A stretch of DNA of 64,000 bases from Desulfurivibrio sp. (GTDB taxonomy: Bacteria; Desulfobacterota; Desulfobulbia; Desulfobulbales; SURF-16): contig QZKJ01000014.1 in the NCBI GenBank assembly GCA_003605035.1, forward strand, positions 27,185 to 91,184, written 5' to 3'. Numbering within the stretch: position 1 is the stretch's first letter; each line of letters starts with the position of its first letter. This document shows positions 13,532-22,200 of this stretch, piece by piece. The translations under genes and the position numbers were made by a program. Under the pieces are notes generated by a model. That model was not told the origin of the DNA. It made no database searches and saw only the letters and a program-made list of their open reading frames with translations.

Positions 13532-15319
13532 ATGGAACAAAGCTGTTGCCATGCAGACCAGCAGGGCTGGCAGAGTCACTTTCTTCCCTTCCTGAGGTGG
13601 TGGCCCAGAGTCACTGCCAGGACCATGCGCGCCGATCTGCTCGCCGGCCTCACCGGCGCCATCGTGGCCCTGCCCCAGGGGGTGGCCTTTGCCACCATCG
13701 CCGGCATGCCCCCTGAATACGGCCTGTACGCCGGCATGGTGCCGGCCATTGTCGCCGCCCTGTTCGGCTCATCCTGGCTGCTGGTTTCCGGCCCGACCAC
13801 CGCGGCCTCCATCGTCCTCTTTTCCTCACTCAGCATCCATGCGGCGCCGGGCAGCCCGGAGTACGTGCAGCTCGCCCTGACGCTGACCATGATGGTGGGG
13901 CTGATCCAGTTCATCATGGGCCTGGCCCGTTTCGGCACCCTGGTCAACTTCATCTCCCATTCCGTGGTGGTGGGCTTCACCGCCGGGGCGGCCATCCTCA
14001 TCGCCTCCAGCCAGTTCAAACATTTCCTGGGGCTCATCCTGCCCCGTACCAGGCATTTTCATGAGACGGTCTACGGGGTGCTCAGCCACTGGGACGAAAT
14101 CAACCTCTATGTCGCCGGGGTGGGCCTGATCACCCTGGTTTCCGGCTTGCTGGTCAGACATTTCCGGCCGAAATTCCCCTACATGATCGTCTCCATGCTG
14201 GTGGGCAGCCTGGCCGCCCTGCTCATGACCAGCCTGCTGGGGCCTGAAGTGACGCAGATCGCCTCAGTGGGCGCCCTGCCGCAAACCCTGCCGCCGCTGT
14301 CCGCCCCCCACTTCACCCTGGCCAATATCAGGATGCTGATGCCGGCCGCGGTGGCCACCACCCTCTTTGCCCTGACCGAGGCCGTCTCCATCGCCCGCTC
14401 CCTGGCCGACCGCACCGGCCAGAACCTGGACTGCAACCAGGAGTTCATCGGCCAGGGCCTGTCAAATATCGTCGGCAGCTTTTTTTCGGGCTATGTGGCC
14501 ACCGGCTCATTCAACCGCAGCGGCCTGAACTACCAGGCCGGGGCCAGGACCCCGCTGGCCGCCATCTTTGCCGGAGGCCTGCTCATCGTGCTGGTCATGC
14601 TGATCGCCCCTCTGGCCGCTTTTCTTCCCAACGCGGCCATGGCCGGCATCCTCTTTCTGGTGGCCTGGGGGCTCATTGATTTCCGCCATATCGCCAAGAT
14701 CCTCAGGACCAGCCGGGTGGAAAGCGTCATCATGGTCACCACCTTTTTCGCCACCCTGTTTCTCGAGCTGGAGTTCGCCATCCTGCTGGGGGTGATCCTG
14801 TCGCTGGTCATGTACCTCAACCGCACCTCCCACCCCCGCATCCTCACCCGGGTGCCGGACCCCCGCCATGATGAACGGCCCTTCGTCACCGACCCGGCGC
14901 TGCCGGAGTGTCCGCAGCTGAAAATCGTGCGCATCGACGGCTCCCTCTATTTCGGGGCGGTGAATCATGTGCGGGAACGGCTGCAGGAGATGCGGTGCGA
15001 GCAGCCGGAACAGAAACATCTGCTGGTGGTGGCAAGCGGCATCAATTTCATCGACATGGCCGGCGCGGAATTCCTGGCCCAGCTGGCCAGGGAGAAAGAG
15101 GAGGCAGGGGGCCGGCTCTACCTGTACGACATCAAGGAGGGCATCTGCAGCCATTTCAGGCTGACCGGCTACCTGTTTGACATCGGCACGGATTATATTT
15201 ACGAATCCAAGGCAGAGGCCATTGCCGAGATTTTCGCCAAACTGGACAAAGAGATCTGCGGCCGCTGCACCAGACGGATCTTTCTGGAATGCCGCACTGT
15301 CCCGCAAATCCGTGACTAG
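13532..15319 (+). CDS. SulP-family anion transporter with C-terminal STAS domain
   Basis: A 595-residue inner-membrane transporter of the SulP/SLC26 family, which moves sulfate, bicarbonate or related anions. The N-terminal core has about 11-12 membrane helices and the family signature PQGVAFATIAGMPPEYGLYAG near residues 48-68. The STAS domain covers about residues 455-570. The tail ends in a cysteine group (EICGRCTRRIFLEC) not normally part of STAS. The ATG at 13532 is used although its ribosome site is weak; an in-frame TTG lies three codons upstream. It stands alone, with the SagB-type gene convergent 15 bases downstream. Sequence alone does not settle the substrate. Confidence 0.92.
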   Translation: MEQSCCHADQQGWQSHFLPFLRWWPRVTARTMRADLLAGLTGAIVALPQGVAFATIAGMPPEYGLYAGMVPAIVAALFGSSWLLVSGPTTAASIVLFSSLSIHAAPGSPEYVQLALTLTMMVGLIQFIMGLARFGTLVNFISHSVVVGFTAGAAILIASSQFKHFLGLILPRTRHFHETVYGVLSHWDEINLYVAGVGLITLVSGLLVRHFRPKFPYMIVSMLVGSLAALLMTSLLGPEVTQIASVGALPQTLPPLSAPHFTLANIRMLMPAAVATTLFALTEAVSIARSLADRTGQNLDCNQEFIGQGLSNIVGSFFSGYVATGSFNRSGLNYQAGARTPLAAIFAGGLLIVLVMLIAPLAAFLPNAAMAGILFLVAWGLIDFRHIAKILRTSRVESVIMVTTFFATLFLELEFAILLGVILSLVMYLNRTSHPRILTRVPDPRHDERPFVTDPALPECPQLKIVRIDGSLYFGAVNHVRERLQEMRCEQPEQKHLLVVASGINFIDMAGAEFLAQLAREKEEAGGRLYLYDIKEGICSHFRLTGYLFDIGTDYIYESKAEAIAEIFAKLDKEICGRCTRRIFLECRTVPQIRD

Positions 15320-15334
15320 ACGCGGCCCGGCCCA

Positions 15335-16063
15335 TCAGCCCACCGGCGCAAGATAGATCACACTCTCCTCCTCGCCGTCCAGCCCCAGCAGGTTATTGAG
15401 TTCATCGTCATAGAGCGCCGCCACCGGACAGCTATGCCGCCCCTGGGCCGCGGCAGCCAGCTGCAGATTCTGACAGATATGGCCGGCATCGAGAAGGATG
15501 TAACGCAGGCCCCGCTGGCCGTATTTGGCCATATTGCGCCGCAGAACCGCCGACCAGATAAAAACCGCGGCCGCCTGGCTGATAAAGGACTGATCCAGGG
15601 CCGCCCTGGCCACCAGCGGTGCGGCGGCCCCCTCGCTGAGGCGTTCCAGCTGGAAGGTTCTGACGTTGAAATGAAAGAGCCCGGCCGGCAGATTCTGGAT
15701 GCGCTCAGCCGCCACATAGGTTTCAATGGGATAGAGGGCGCCGGCCGAAGGCGCGGTGCGCAGCAGGTAGGGCCCGGCCTGGGCGGTTACCCCCTGGCAG
15801 GCCCACAGCAGCAGCGCCAGATCATCGAGGCTCATGGGATTATCCGCGAATTTGCGCTGCGATCTTCGCTGCTGCAGCAGCCCCCAGAGCTCAGCCGCCG
15901 GCCTGGCCGGGTTTACCGGCAGAGCAATCTTTTCCGCCCCGGCATATTCCTTGAAAGCCGGGGCCGGGGCGATGGCCAGTCCTGCTTTCTCCCTGATATT
16001 TTTTCTGGTAAACTTGGTGTCATGCAGATAAAGATATCCTGATGTTTGGCGTAAATCCGGCAT
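15335..16063 (-). CDS. SagB-type nitroreductase-family oxidoreductase
   Basis: A 242-residue flavin-dependent oxidoreductase. Features of the SagB/ThcOx subgroup are LQQRRSQRKFADNPMSLDDLALLLWACQGVT (about residues 63-93), RTAPSAGALYPIETYV, and a C-terminal DAGHICQNLQLAAAA helix. In azole-peptide clusters such enzymes oxidise azolines made by YcaO enzymes, but no YcaO, precursor peptide or leader-recognition protein is nearby. Stand-alone members are common and mostly uncharacterised. The ATG at 16063 has an AAGGA site. It is divergent from the DUF202 gene. Confidence 0.88.
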   Translation of the reverse strand: MPDLRQTSGYLYLHDTKFTRKNIREKAGLAIAPAPAFKEYAGAEKIALPVNPARPAAELWGLLQQRRSQRKFADNPMSLDDLALLLWACQGVTAQAGPYLLRTAPSAGALYPIETYVAAERIQNLPAGLFHFNVRTFQLERLSEGAAAPLVARAALDQSFISQAAAVFIWSAVLRRNMAKYGQRGLRYILLDAGHICQNLQLAAAAQGRHSCPVAALYDDELNNLLGLDGEEESVIYLAPVG

Positions 16064-16185
16064 GGCTGTTTTCCTTATTTATTATGACCGGGGCGGGCGG
16101 GAAAATCTTCCTGTACGCCATTGTACCACGATCCGCTCCGCCCCAAAAGACTGAGACTCCCAAAACAGGAGGGGTTTACCTTAAG

Positions 16186-16557
16186 ATGTCCGAATTGAAA
16201 GATCCAAGAGTTCTCTTTGCCGCGGAACGGACACTGCTGTCGTGGAACAGGACGTGCTCCTCTCTCATGGCCTTTGGTTTCGTCATCGAACGCTTCGGCC
16301 TGTTTCTCCAGATTGCCGCGGGCGAGAGCCTCAAGACATTCCAACGGCATTTTTCCTTCTCAGTGGGTATTGCCTTTGTGCTGCTCGCCTCCTTTGTGGC
16401 CATTTACTCGGTTTTTCAGCACATCAGAATACTCAGATCACTCAATCCCGCCGAACTGCCGCCCGGCTACAACCCCCATATCGGCATCATGACCAACGGC
16501 ATACTGGGCACCCTGGGTCTGGTACTGACCGCATACCTGTTCCGGGGGTTCCTGTAG
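16186..16557 (+). CDS. DUF202 (YidH-like) small membrane protein
   Basis: A 123-residue protein with three hydrophobic segments. The opening DPRVLFAAERTLLSWNRTCSSLMAFGFVIERFG is the DUF202 signature. The ATG at 16186 lies about a dozen bases after an AGGAGGGG site. The frame extends upstream to 16042, but that part overlaps the divergent gene's promoter and lacks family similarity. Function is unknown. The HD-GYP gene starts 52 bases downstream on the same strand and may share a transcript. Confidence 0.85.
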   Translation: MSELKDPRVLFAAERTLLSWNRTCSSLMAFGFVIERFGLFLQIAAGESLKTFQRHFSFSVGIAFVLLASFVAIYSVFQHIRILRSLNPAELPPGYNPHIGIMTNGILGTLGLVLTAYLFRGFL

Positions 16558-16609
16558 TATTCATCAACCGCAGGGCCGCAATCTCCACCGGCGGCATTTC
16601 AGTAATAAC

Positions 16610-18103
16610 ATGACAATTACGAGCATAATAGCGGCAGCCCTCATCCTCCTCGGCATCATTCTCATGTCCGCCTCCATCATCCTGGGCCGGAAAATAACGA
16701 GAAGCCTGCCCCTTGAACTGCGGCACAACTGGCTGCCGCTGCTCAGTCTCATGTCGCTCTTTCTGCTCGGCTATATCGGTTTTCTGCCCCTGCTGGGCGA
16801 ACAGACCGTTTTCCCGCCGCAGCTGTTTGCTTCCTTTATTTTACTGGGCGGCGCCATTTTTGTTTTCCTGGTCACCAGTTTCACCAGGAGCACCATTGTC
16901 AGGATCAAGGCGGATGAAGCGCAGCTGAAAAAAAACAATATGCTGCTGGCCGACGAGATCCGTTTTCGGCGGGCGGCGGAAGAAAAGTTCCGCCGCCAGA
17001 GCGAGATGATGCAGCATGACATTTTGGAAATCATGGCGGAAATGATTGCCAACCGGGACCTGCACACCTATGAACATGCCGCCCAGGTCGCCAGGATTGC
17101 CGGGCTCATCGGCCGGGAGCTGAAACTCAACGACGATGACCTCAAAGCCCTGGAATTCGGCTGCCTGGTCCATGACATCGGCAAAACCGCCATTCCGGAT
17201 GACGTGCTGCTGAAACCGGGCAACTTCGACCCCCAGGACCGCTTCATCATGCAGTACCATCCCCTGGTCGGCGCGAAAATCTTTGCCCGGCACCTGCAGG
17301 ACGACCGGATAACCAGCAGCATCCTCAATCATCACGAACGCCTCGACGGCAGCGGCTACCCTGCCGGCCTCAAGGGAGACGAGATCGACCTTTTTTCACG
17401 GATCATCGCCGTGGCGGACACCTATGAATCACTGCTGGCCAGACGTCCCTACAAGCAGCCCATGTCCCGGGACAAGGCCCTGGCCATTGTGGAACAGGAG
17501 GCCAGCGCCGGCCAGCTCGACCAGGAGCTGGTCAGGCTGCTGAAAAAGATAGCTCCGCAAATTCCCGAGACTATTACCTTTTCGCCCCAGGTCACGGCCG
17601 GTTTCATGAAAGACATCGAGGTATTCCGCCAGAAAACCTATTTCCGGGAACCGCTGACCGACTTCTACAACTACCGCTATCTCTATTTTCTCAATGATGC
17701 CGCGCTGCTGAGAAACAACACCATGCCCTACGACCTCTTTCTCGTTGATATTCCCACCTTCGGCGAATTGCAGCAGAAGACCGGCCATGTGGTGGCCGAC
17801 CAGGTCCTCGATGAACTGGGCCACCGGCTGCTGAAAACCGCCACCGAATGGGGGAGCGGCAGCGCGGATGCCGGTCTGGTGATGCTGTTTCGCAAGGGCA
17901 AGGATTATCTGCTGTACGGAGAATTTTCCGAGGCAGGCGACACCACCGCCTTTCTGCAGCAGCTCCAGGAGCAGCTGGCGGCAGTGCGGCAGGAGTGGGA
18001 TCTGGCGGCAAATCTGCATCGACAGCACTTTGTTGCCGGCTTTCCCATGGATAAGGCCCTGGCAAGTCTTTTTGCCGCCCCGACCAGACCCGCGTCAGGC
18101 TGA
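16610..18103 (+). CDS. Membrane HD-GYP protein with degenerate C-terminal GGDEF-like domain
   Basis: A 497-residue protein: two to three N-terminal membrane helices (about residues 5-90), a short coiled coil, and an HD-GYP domain (about residues 145-300) with HDIGK and HHERLDGSGYPAGLKGDEID, so the metal and GYP motifs are intact. This domain hydrolyses cyclic-di-GMP in known members. Residues of about 345-480 look like a GGDEF fold (DPLTDFYNYRYLYFLN-like start) but have no GGDEF signature, so this part is probably a non-catalytic or GTP-sensing module. It lies directly downstream of the DUF202 gene. Confidence 0.88.
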   Translation: MTITSIIAAALILLGIILMSASIILGRKITRSLPLELRHNWLPLLSLMSLFLLGYIGFLPLLGEQTVFPPQLFASFILLGGAIFVFLVTSFTRSTIVRIKADEAQLKKNNMLLADEIRFRRAAEEKFRRQSEMMQHDILEIMAEMIANRDLHTYEHAAQVARIAGLIGRELKLNDDDLKALEFGCLVHDIGKTAIPDDVLLKPGNFDPQDRFIMQYHPLVGAKIFARHLQDDRITSSILNHHERLDGSGYPAGLKGDEIDLFSRIIAVADTYESLLARRPYKQPMSRDKALAIVEQEASAGQLDQELVRLLKKIAPQIPETITFSPQVTAGFMKDIEVFRQKTYFREPLTDFYNYRYLYFLNDAALLRNNTMPYDLFLVDIPTFGELQQKTGHVVADQVLDELGHRLLKTATEWGSGSADAGLVMLFRKGKDYLLYGEFSEAGDTTAFLQQLQEQLAAVRQEWDLAANLHRQHFVAGFPMDKALASLFAAPTRPASG

Positions 18104-18198
18104 GACAAAAGTTCAACTTTCTGCGTTGTGGTGACATGTTGAAATTAAATAGATATTTCCAGGTCAGCGGGGGATTGTTCCCGGAGAAATCAGGGGCC

Positions 18199-18263
18199 AG
18201 AAGTCAGGAGCCAGAATAAAACGTAACAAAATCAATCATTCTGAATTCTGTCTCCTGTCTGCT
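18199..18263. repeat. Imperfect inverted repeat in intergenic gap
   Basis: Arms at 18199-18217 and 18245-18263 pair at about 15 of 19 positions (AGAAGTCAGGAGCCAGAAT with ATTCTGTCTCCTGTCTGCT). It lies in the 322-base gap after the HD-GYP gene, which otherwise holds only the terminator at 18356. Confidence 0.45.
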
Positions 18264-18355
18264 GAATTCCCATGACGGGGATCAGAGCAGCAACTATGTC
18301 ACATAAATACCGTTAGTTCGGCAAAATACATCACGTCAGAAGTTGAAACAAAAGC

Positions 18356-18385
18356 AAAAGCCCCTGCCGGATGGCAGGGGCTTTT
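18356..18385 (-). terminator. Terminator of the ZraP/Spy-like gene
   Basis: Perfect 13-base arms (AAAAGCCCCTGCC and GGCAGGGGCTTTT) enclose a 4-base loop. On the minus strand it follows the ZraP-like stop by about 40 bases and ends in a T-rich tract. It could also serve the plus-strand HD-GYP transcript. Confidence 0.85.
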
Positions 18386-18425
18386 GGTTGAGGAGAGGGG
18401 AAGAGAAAATGCAGTTGACCGTCGA

Positions 18426-18884
18426 TTAATTCCACTTGGGGCAGGGGCCATTGCCTCCCCGGCCCATGCCCATACCCATACCCATACCCATGCCCATGCC
18501 GCGGCCCGGTCCGTCGCAGCCCAAGCCGCCCTGCCAGCCCACCTCGTCGGCCTTTTCCTGAATCTGGGTGCGCAGGTCAAACATCTCCTTGGCCAGGGCA
18601 TCGATTTTTGCTTCATCCGGAGTTGCCGCAAAGGTCAGTGCCCGCATCTGCTCGTTTTTGCTGAACATCTCCCGGCGCAGATCAACGGTGGCGTCCATAA
18701 AGGAATTGTAGGTCTTTCTGGTTTCCTCATCCATCACCTGCGCATTCTGCCCGGCGTTCGCCTTCCAGCAGTTCGCCCCGGCAGGCCCGCCGCCCCAGCC
18801 CATGCCGCGCTGGGCGTCCGCCTGCTGAATGCCGAAGAAACCGATGCTTGCCGCCAGTGCCAATGCTGCCAGTATTTTTTTCAT
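18426..18884 (-). CDS. ZraP/Spy-like periplasmic heavy-metal-binding protein
   Basis: A 152-residue exported protein. The signal peptide (MKKILAALALAASIGFFG..., cleavage near ADA-Q) is followed by helices with an LRREMF segment and LAKEMFDLRTQIQ, typical of the Spy/CpxP/ZraP periplasmic chaperone group. Both ends are glycine/methionine-rich; the C-terminus carries a GM dipeptide run (residues about 129-141) and ends in GPCPKWN. Met and Cys residues suggest soft-metal binding. The ATG at 18884 has an AAGGAGG site. The gene is monocistronic, with its own terminator. Confidence 0.82.
   Translation of the reverse strand: MKKILAALALAASIGFFGIQQADAQRGMGWGGGPAGANCWKANAGQNAQVMDEETRKTYNSFMDATVDLRREMFSKNEQMRALTFAATPDEAKIDALAKEMFDLRTQIQEKADEVGWQGGLGCDGPGRGMGMGMGMGMGMGRGGNGPCPKWN
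18463..18500. repeat. Hexanucleotide tandem repeat inside the ZraP-like gene
   Basis: CCCATG/CCCATA units repeat about six times and encode the Met-Gly run near the protein's C-terminus. Because the unit is six bases, gain or loss of a unit changes the length of the run without a frameshift. Confidence 0.75.
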
Positions 18885-19271
18885 GATGATCCTCCTTGTT
18901 ATATAGGAATTTTTTTTTTGAAAACTGAAATATGCGCGCGTTTGCTTATCTCTATATTCAACTTGCGTGCCAGCACAGCGATAAATTGGATAACATATTA
19001 ATATTAAATAAAATTATTCTTTATCCTGTCAGATTATCGGCGGCGGCGGACAGGGCAAAGGCCTCTTTCAGCCAGCCGTCTTCGACACTATTGTCGAGCG
19101 AAGACGGCAAAATGTCGAAAGCTCTTTCCCGGGGGGAATTGCGGCAGAAGAATTCCAGCGGAAGAAACCGGGGCTACCCGGGCGGCCACAGCCTGGCTGC
19201 GGCGCCGGTCGGGTGCACCTGGCTTACGGAAAATCAGAGGGAAAGGGGCATCAGACGCTGCCCGCGGCAGG
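18885..19271. other. Non-coding gap with a 10-bp hairpin
   Basis: About 387 bases. The segment next to 18885 is AT-rich, with a TATATA-like box just before the ZraP ribosome site. A hairpin with perfect arms GCCGTCTTCG and CGAAGACGGC lies at 19075-19108, 160 bases past the stop of the giant kinase, without a T-run. No gene is supported. Confidence 0.45.
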
Positions 19272-22200
19272 CTAGCCCAGCACCTTGCGGACTTTGGCCA
19301 GCAGGCCGTTGACGGTAAAGGGTTTCTGGATGAAGTTGACGCCCGCCTCAAGTACGCCGCGGTGGGCGATGACATTATCGGTATAGCCCGACATGTAGAG
19401 CACCTTCATCTCAGGGTAACGGCCGGCCAGCCGGTCAAAAAGCTCCCTGCCGCTCATGCCGGGCATGATCACGTCGGTCAGCAGCAGGTGCAGCGGCCCC
19501 TCATGGCGGTCGAGGATGCCCAGCGCATCGCTGCCGTCGCAGGCGATGAGGAGCGCGTAGCCCCGCCGGCTGAGAATGGTCCGGGCAAGATTGCGCACCT
19601 GCTCATTATCCTCCACCAGCAGAATGGTTTCAGAGCCGCGCATGTCCATGGCTGCCGCGTCGGCGGCCCCGGCTTGCTGCGCCACACCAGGCTCCCCGGC
19701 CACGGGAAAGTACAGCTTGAAGGTTGAACCTTTTCCCTCTTCACTGTAAACCCAGATGCTGCCGCCGTGCTGCTTGACGATGCCGTAAACCGTGGCCAGG
19801 CCCAGGCCGGTGCCCTCTTCCTTGGCCTTGGTGGTGAAAAATGGCTCAAACATATGCGCCAGGGTTTCGCTGTCCATGCCGCAGCCCGAGTCACTGATCA
19901 TCAGCCTGACATAGACGCCGGCGCTCATGCCGGGTTTTTCAGCTGCATAGGCCTCATCCACCTCAACCCTCTCCGTTTCAATGGTCAGCCTGCCGCCCCT
20001 GGGCATGGCATCCTGGGCGTTGACCGCCAGATTCATGATCACCTGCTCGAGCTGGCCGATATCGCCCCGGATGAGCGGCAGTGGGGAAGCGCTGCGAATA
20101 GTGATATCAATATCCTCCCTGATGGTGCGGCGCAGCAGCTTCTCGAACTGGGTGAGCACGCTGTTCAAGTCAATCTCTTTGAACTCCATCACCTGTTTGC
20201 GGCTTAAGGCCAGCAGCTGACGCACCAGGTCCCGGGCCCGCTTGCCGGCCTTGACGATTTCTTCCATGTCGTTTTTGCGCAGGTCTCCTTCACTGAAATC
20301 CTCCAGCAGCATCTCGCCATAGCCGAGAATCGGGGAAAGCAGGTTGTTGAGATCATGGGCCACGCCGCCGGCCAGACGGCCGACGGACTCAAGTTTCTGG
20401 GACTGCTGGAACTGGGCCTCCAGCCTGGCTTTCTCTTCATGAATACGCAGATGCTCGGTGATGTCGCGTTTGACGGCCACGTAATTGATGATCCGTCCTT
20501 CGGCATCCCGCACCGGCGAGATGGTGGCCTCCTCGATGAACAGGGTGCCGTCCTTGCGTTTATTGGTTAAACGTCCCTGCCAGTTGCGGCCGCCGGAGAT
20601 GACCCGCCACATTTCCGCATAAAAGGCCGCATCCTGCCCGTCGCTCTTCAGGATGCGCGGATTGCGGCCGATGGCCTCAAAGCGGCTGTAGCCCGTTGCC
20701 CGCTCAAAGGCCGGGTTGACATACTGGATGGTGCCGGCGGCATCGGTGATGACGATGGTTTCGCCGGACTGTTCAATGGCCATGAGCAGCCGTTCCCGTT
20801 CCGTCTCCGCCCTCTTGCGGTCGGTGACATCCATGCAGATCACGGCAAACTGTTCGGGCCGGGGACGGTAAGCGGTGACCGCGTAATATTTGTCCAGTAC
20901 CCGGCTGTAACTCTCAAATTGCATGGTCTGGCCGCTGTCAACCACCTGGCCGTAACGCTCGATCCAGAAGGATTCAACGCCCGGCAGCACATCAAGGACC
21001 GTTCTGCCGATCAGCTTTCCGGCCGCAAGTCCGGTCATGCGCTCAAAGGCGGGATTGACCTCCAGGAAACGGTAGTTGCAGGGCGAGCCGGTGTCGTCCC
21101 GGATTATCTCATGCAGGGCAAAGGCCGAATCCATTGAGTCAAAGAGCAGCCGATAACGCTCTTCACTGTCCCGCAGGGCCATCTCGGCATTCCTGCGTTC
21201 AGTGATGTCCATGATATTGCCGATGACCCGCACGACCTTCCCCGCCTTCATCACCGCCTCGGCCACTGTCCGGACCCAGATCCTGCCTCCGCTGCAGGGA
21301 GTAAAAGGAAACTCCAGGTCATAGGGTTGCCCTTCGCTGGCGCAACGCTGGAAGGCGGCCCTTATAACCGGGCGGTCCTCTGGATCATAACACTCCAGAC
21401 TCCTGGCCACCAGTTCGGCTGAACCAGACGCAACCTTGCCCGGCGGCAGACCGTGAATACGGTACACCTCCTCTGTCCAGAACATGGCCTGTCTTTCCAC
21501 ATCCCACTCCCAGCCGCCCATCCTGGTCAGCCGCTGGGTGGCATTGAGCAGCGCCTCGCTCTGCCGCAGGGCCATCTCGGCCCGCACCCGGCTGGTGACC
21601 TCGGCCAGGGTGAAAACCAGTCCCGTGATTCTGCCGCTTGTATCCCTGGTCGGCACCAGACCCCAGTCCCAGTAGGTCACCCCCCGTTCCGGCTGATCGG
21701 GAAACTCAAACGGCTTGGCCGCCACGAAAAACGGTTCGCCCGTATCCGCCACCCGCTGGAAGATCGCCTGGTTTTCCTCGTGGGGGTAGAGAGCAAAGTG
21801 ATTTTTGCCCGGGAAAAAGTCCGGATCCTGCCGGCAGGTTTGGGCATAGGCGCGATTGACCCAGATGAAGTTGAAATGCACGTCAAGATACACGGCCATC
21901 ATATGGGTATGCTCCAGCACCCCGGCCATGAGCTGGTTGGATTGCGCCAGCCGGATCTCGCTTTCCCGCAGCGCCTCCTCGACCCGCCTGCGCTCTTCCA
22001 CGACGCGGGCCAGCTTGATGTTGCCGTAACTCAACGCTGAAATCAGGGCGGTGAAACGGGCATAGAAACTCATGATGGTATTGACGGTTTCCCGGCTCCA
22101 GCGCGGCACCTGCTGGAGGGCGGCCAGGTACTCAGCCTCATTGAACCCGTATTGCCTGGCCTGGGCCGCAAAGGTCTCGCGGTCCGGGCTTTCTTCGGCA

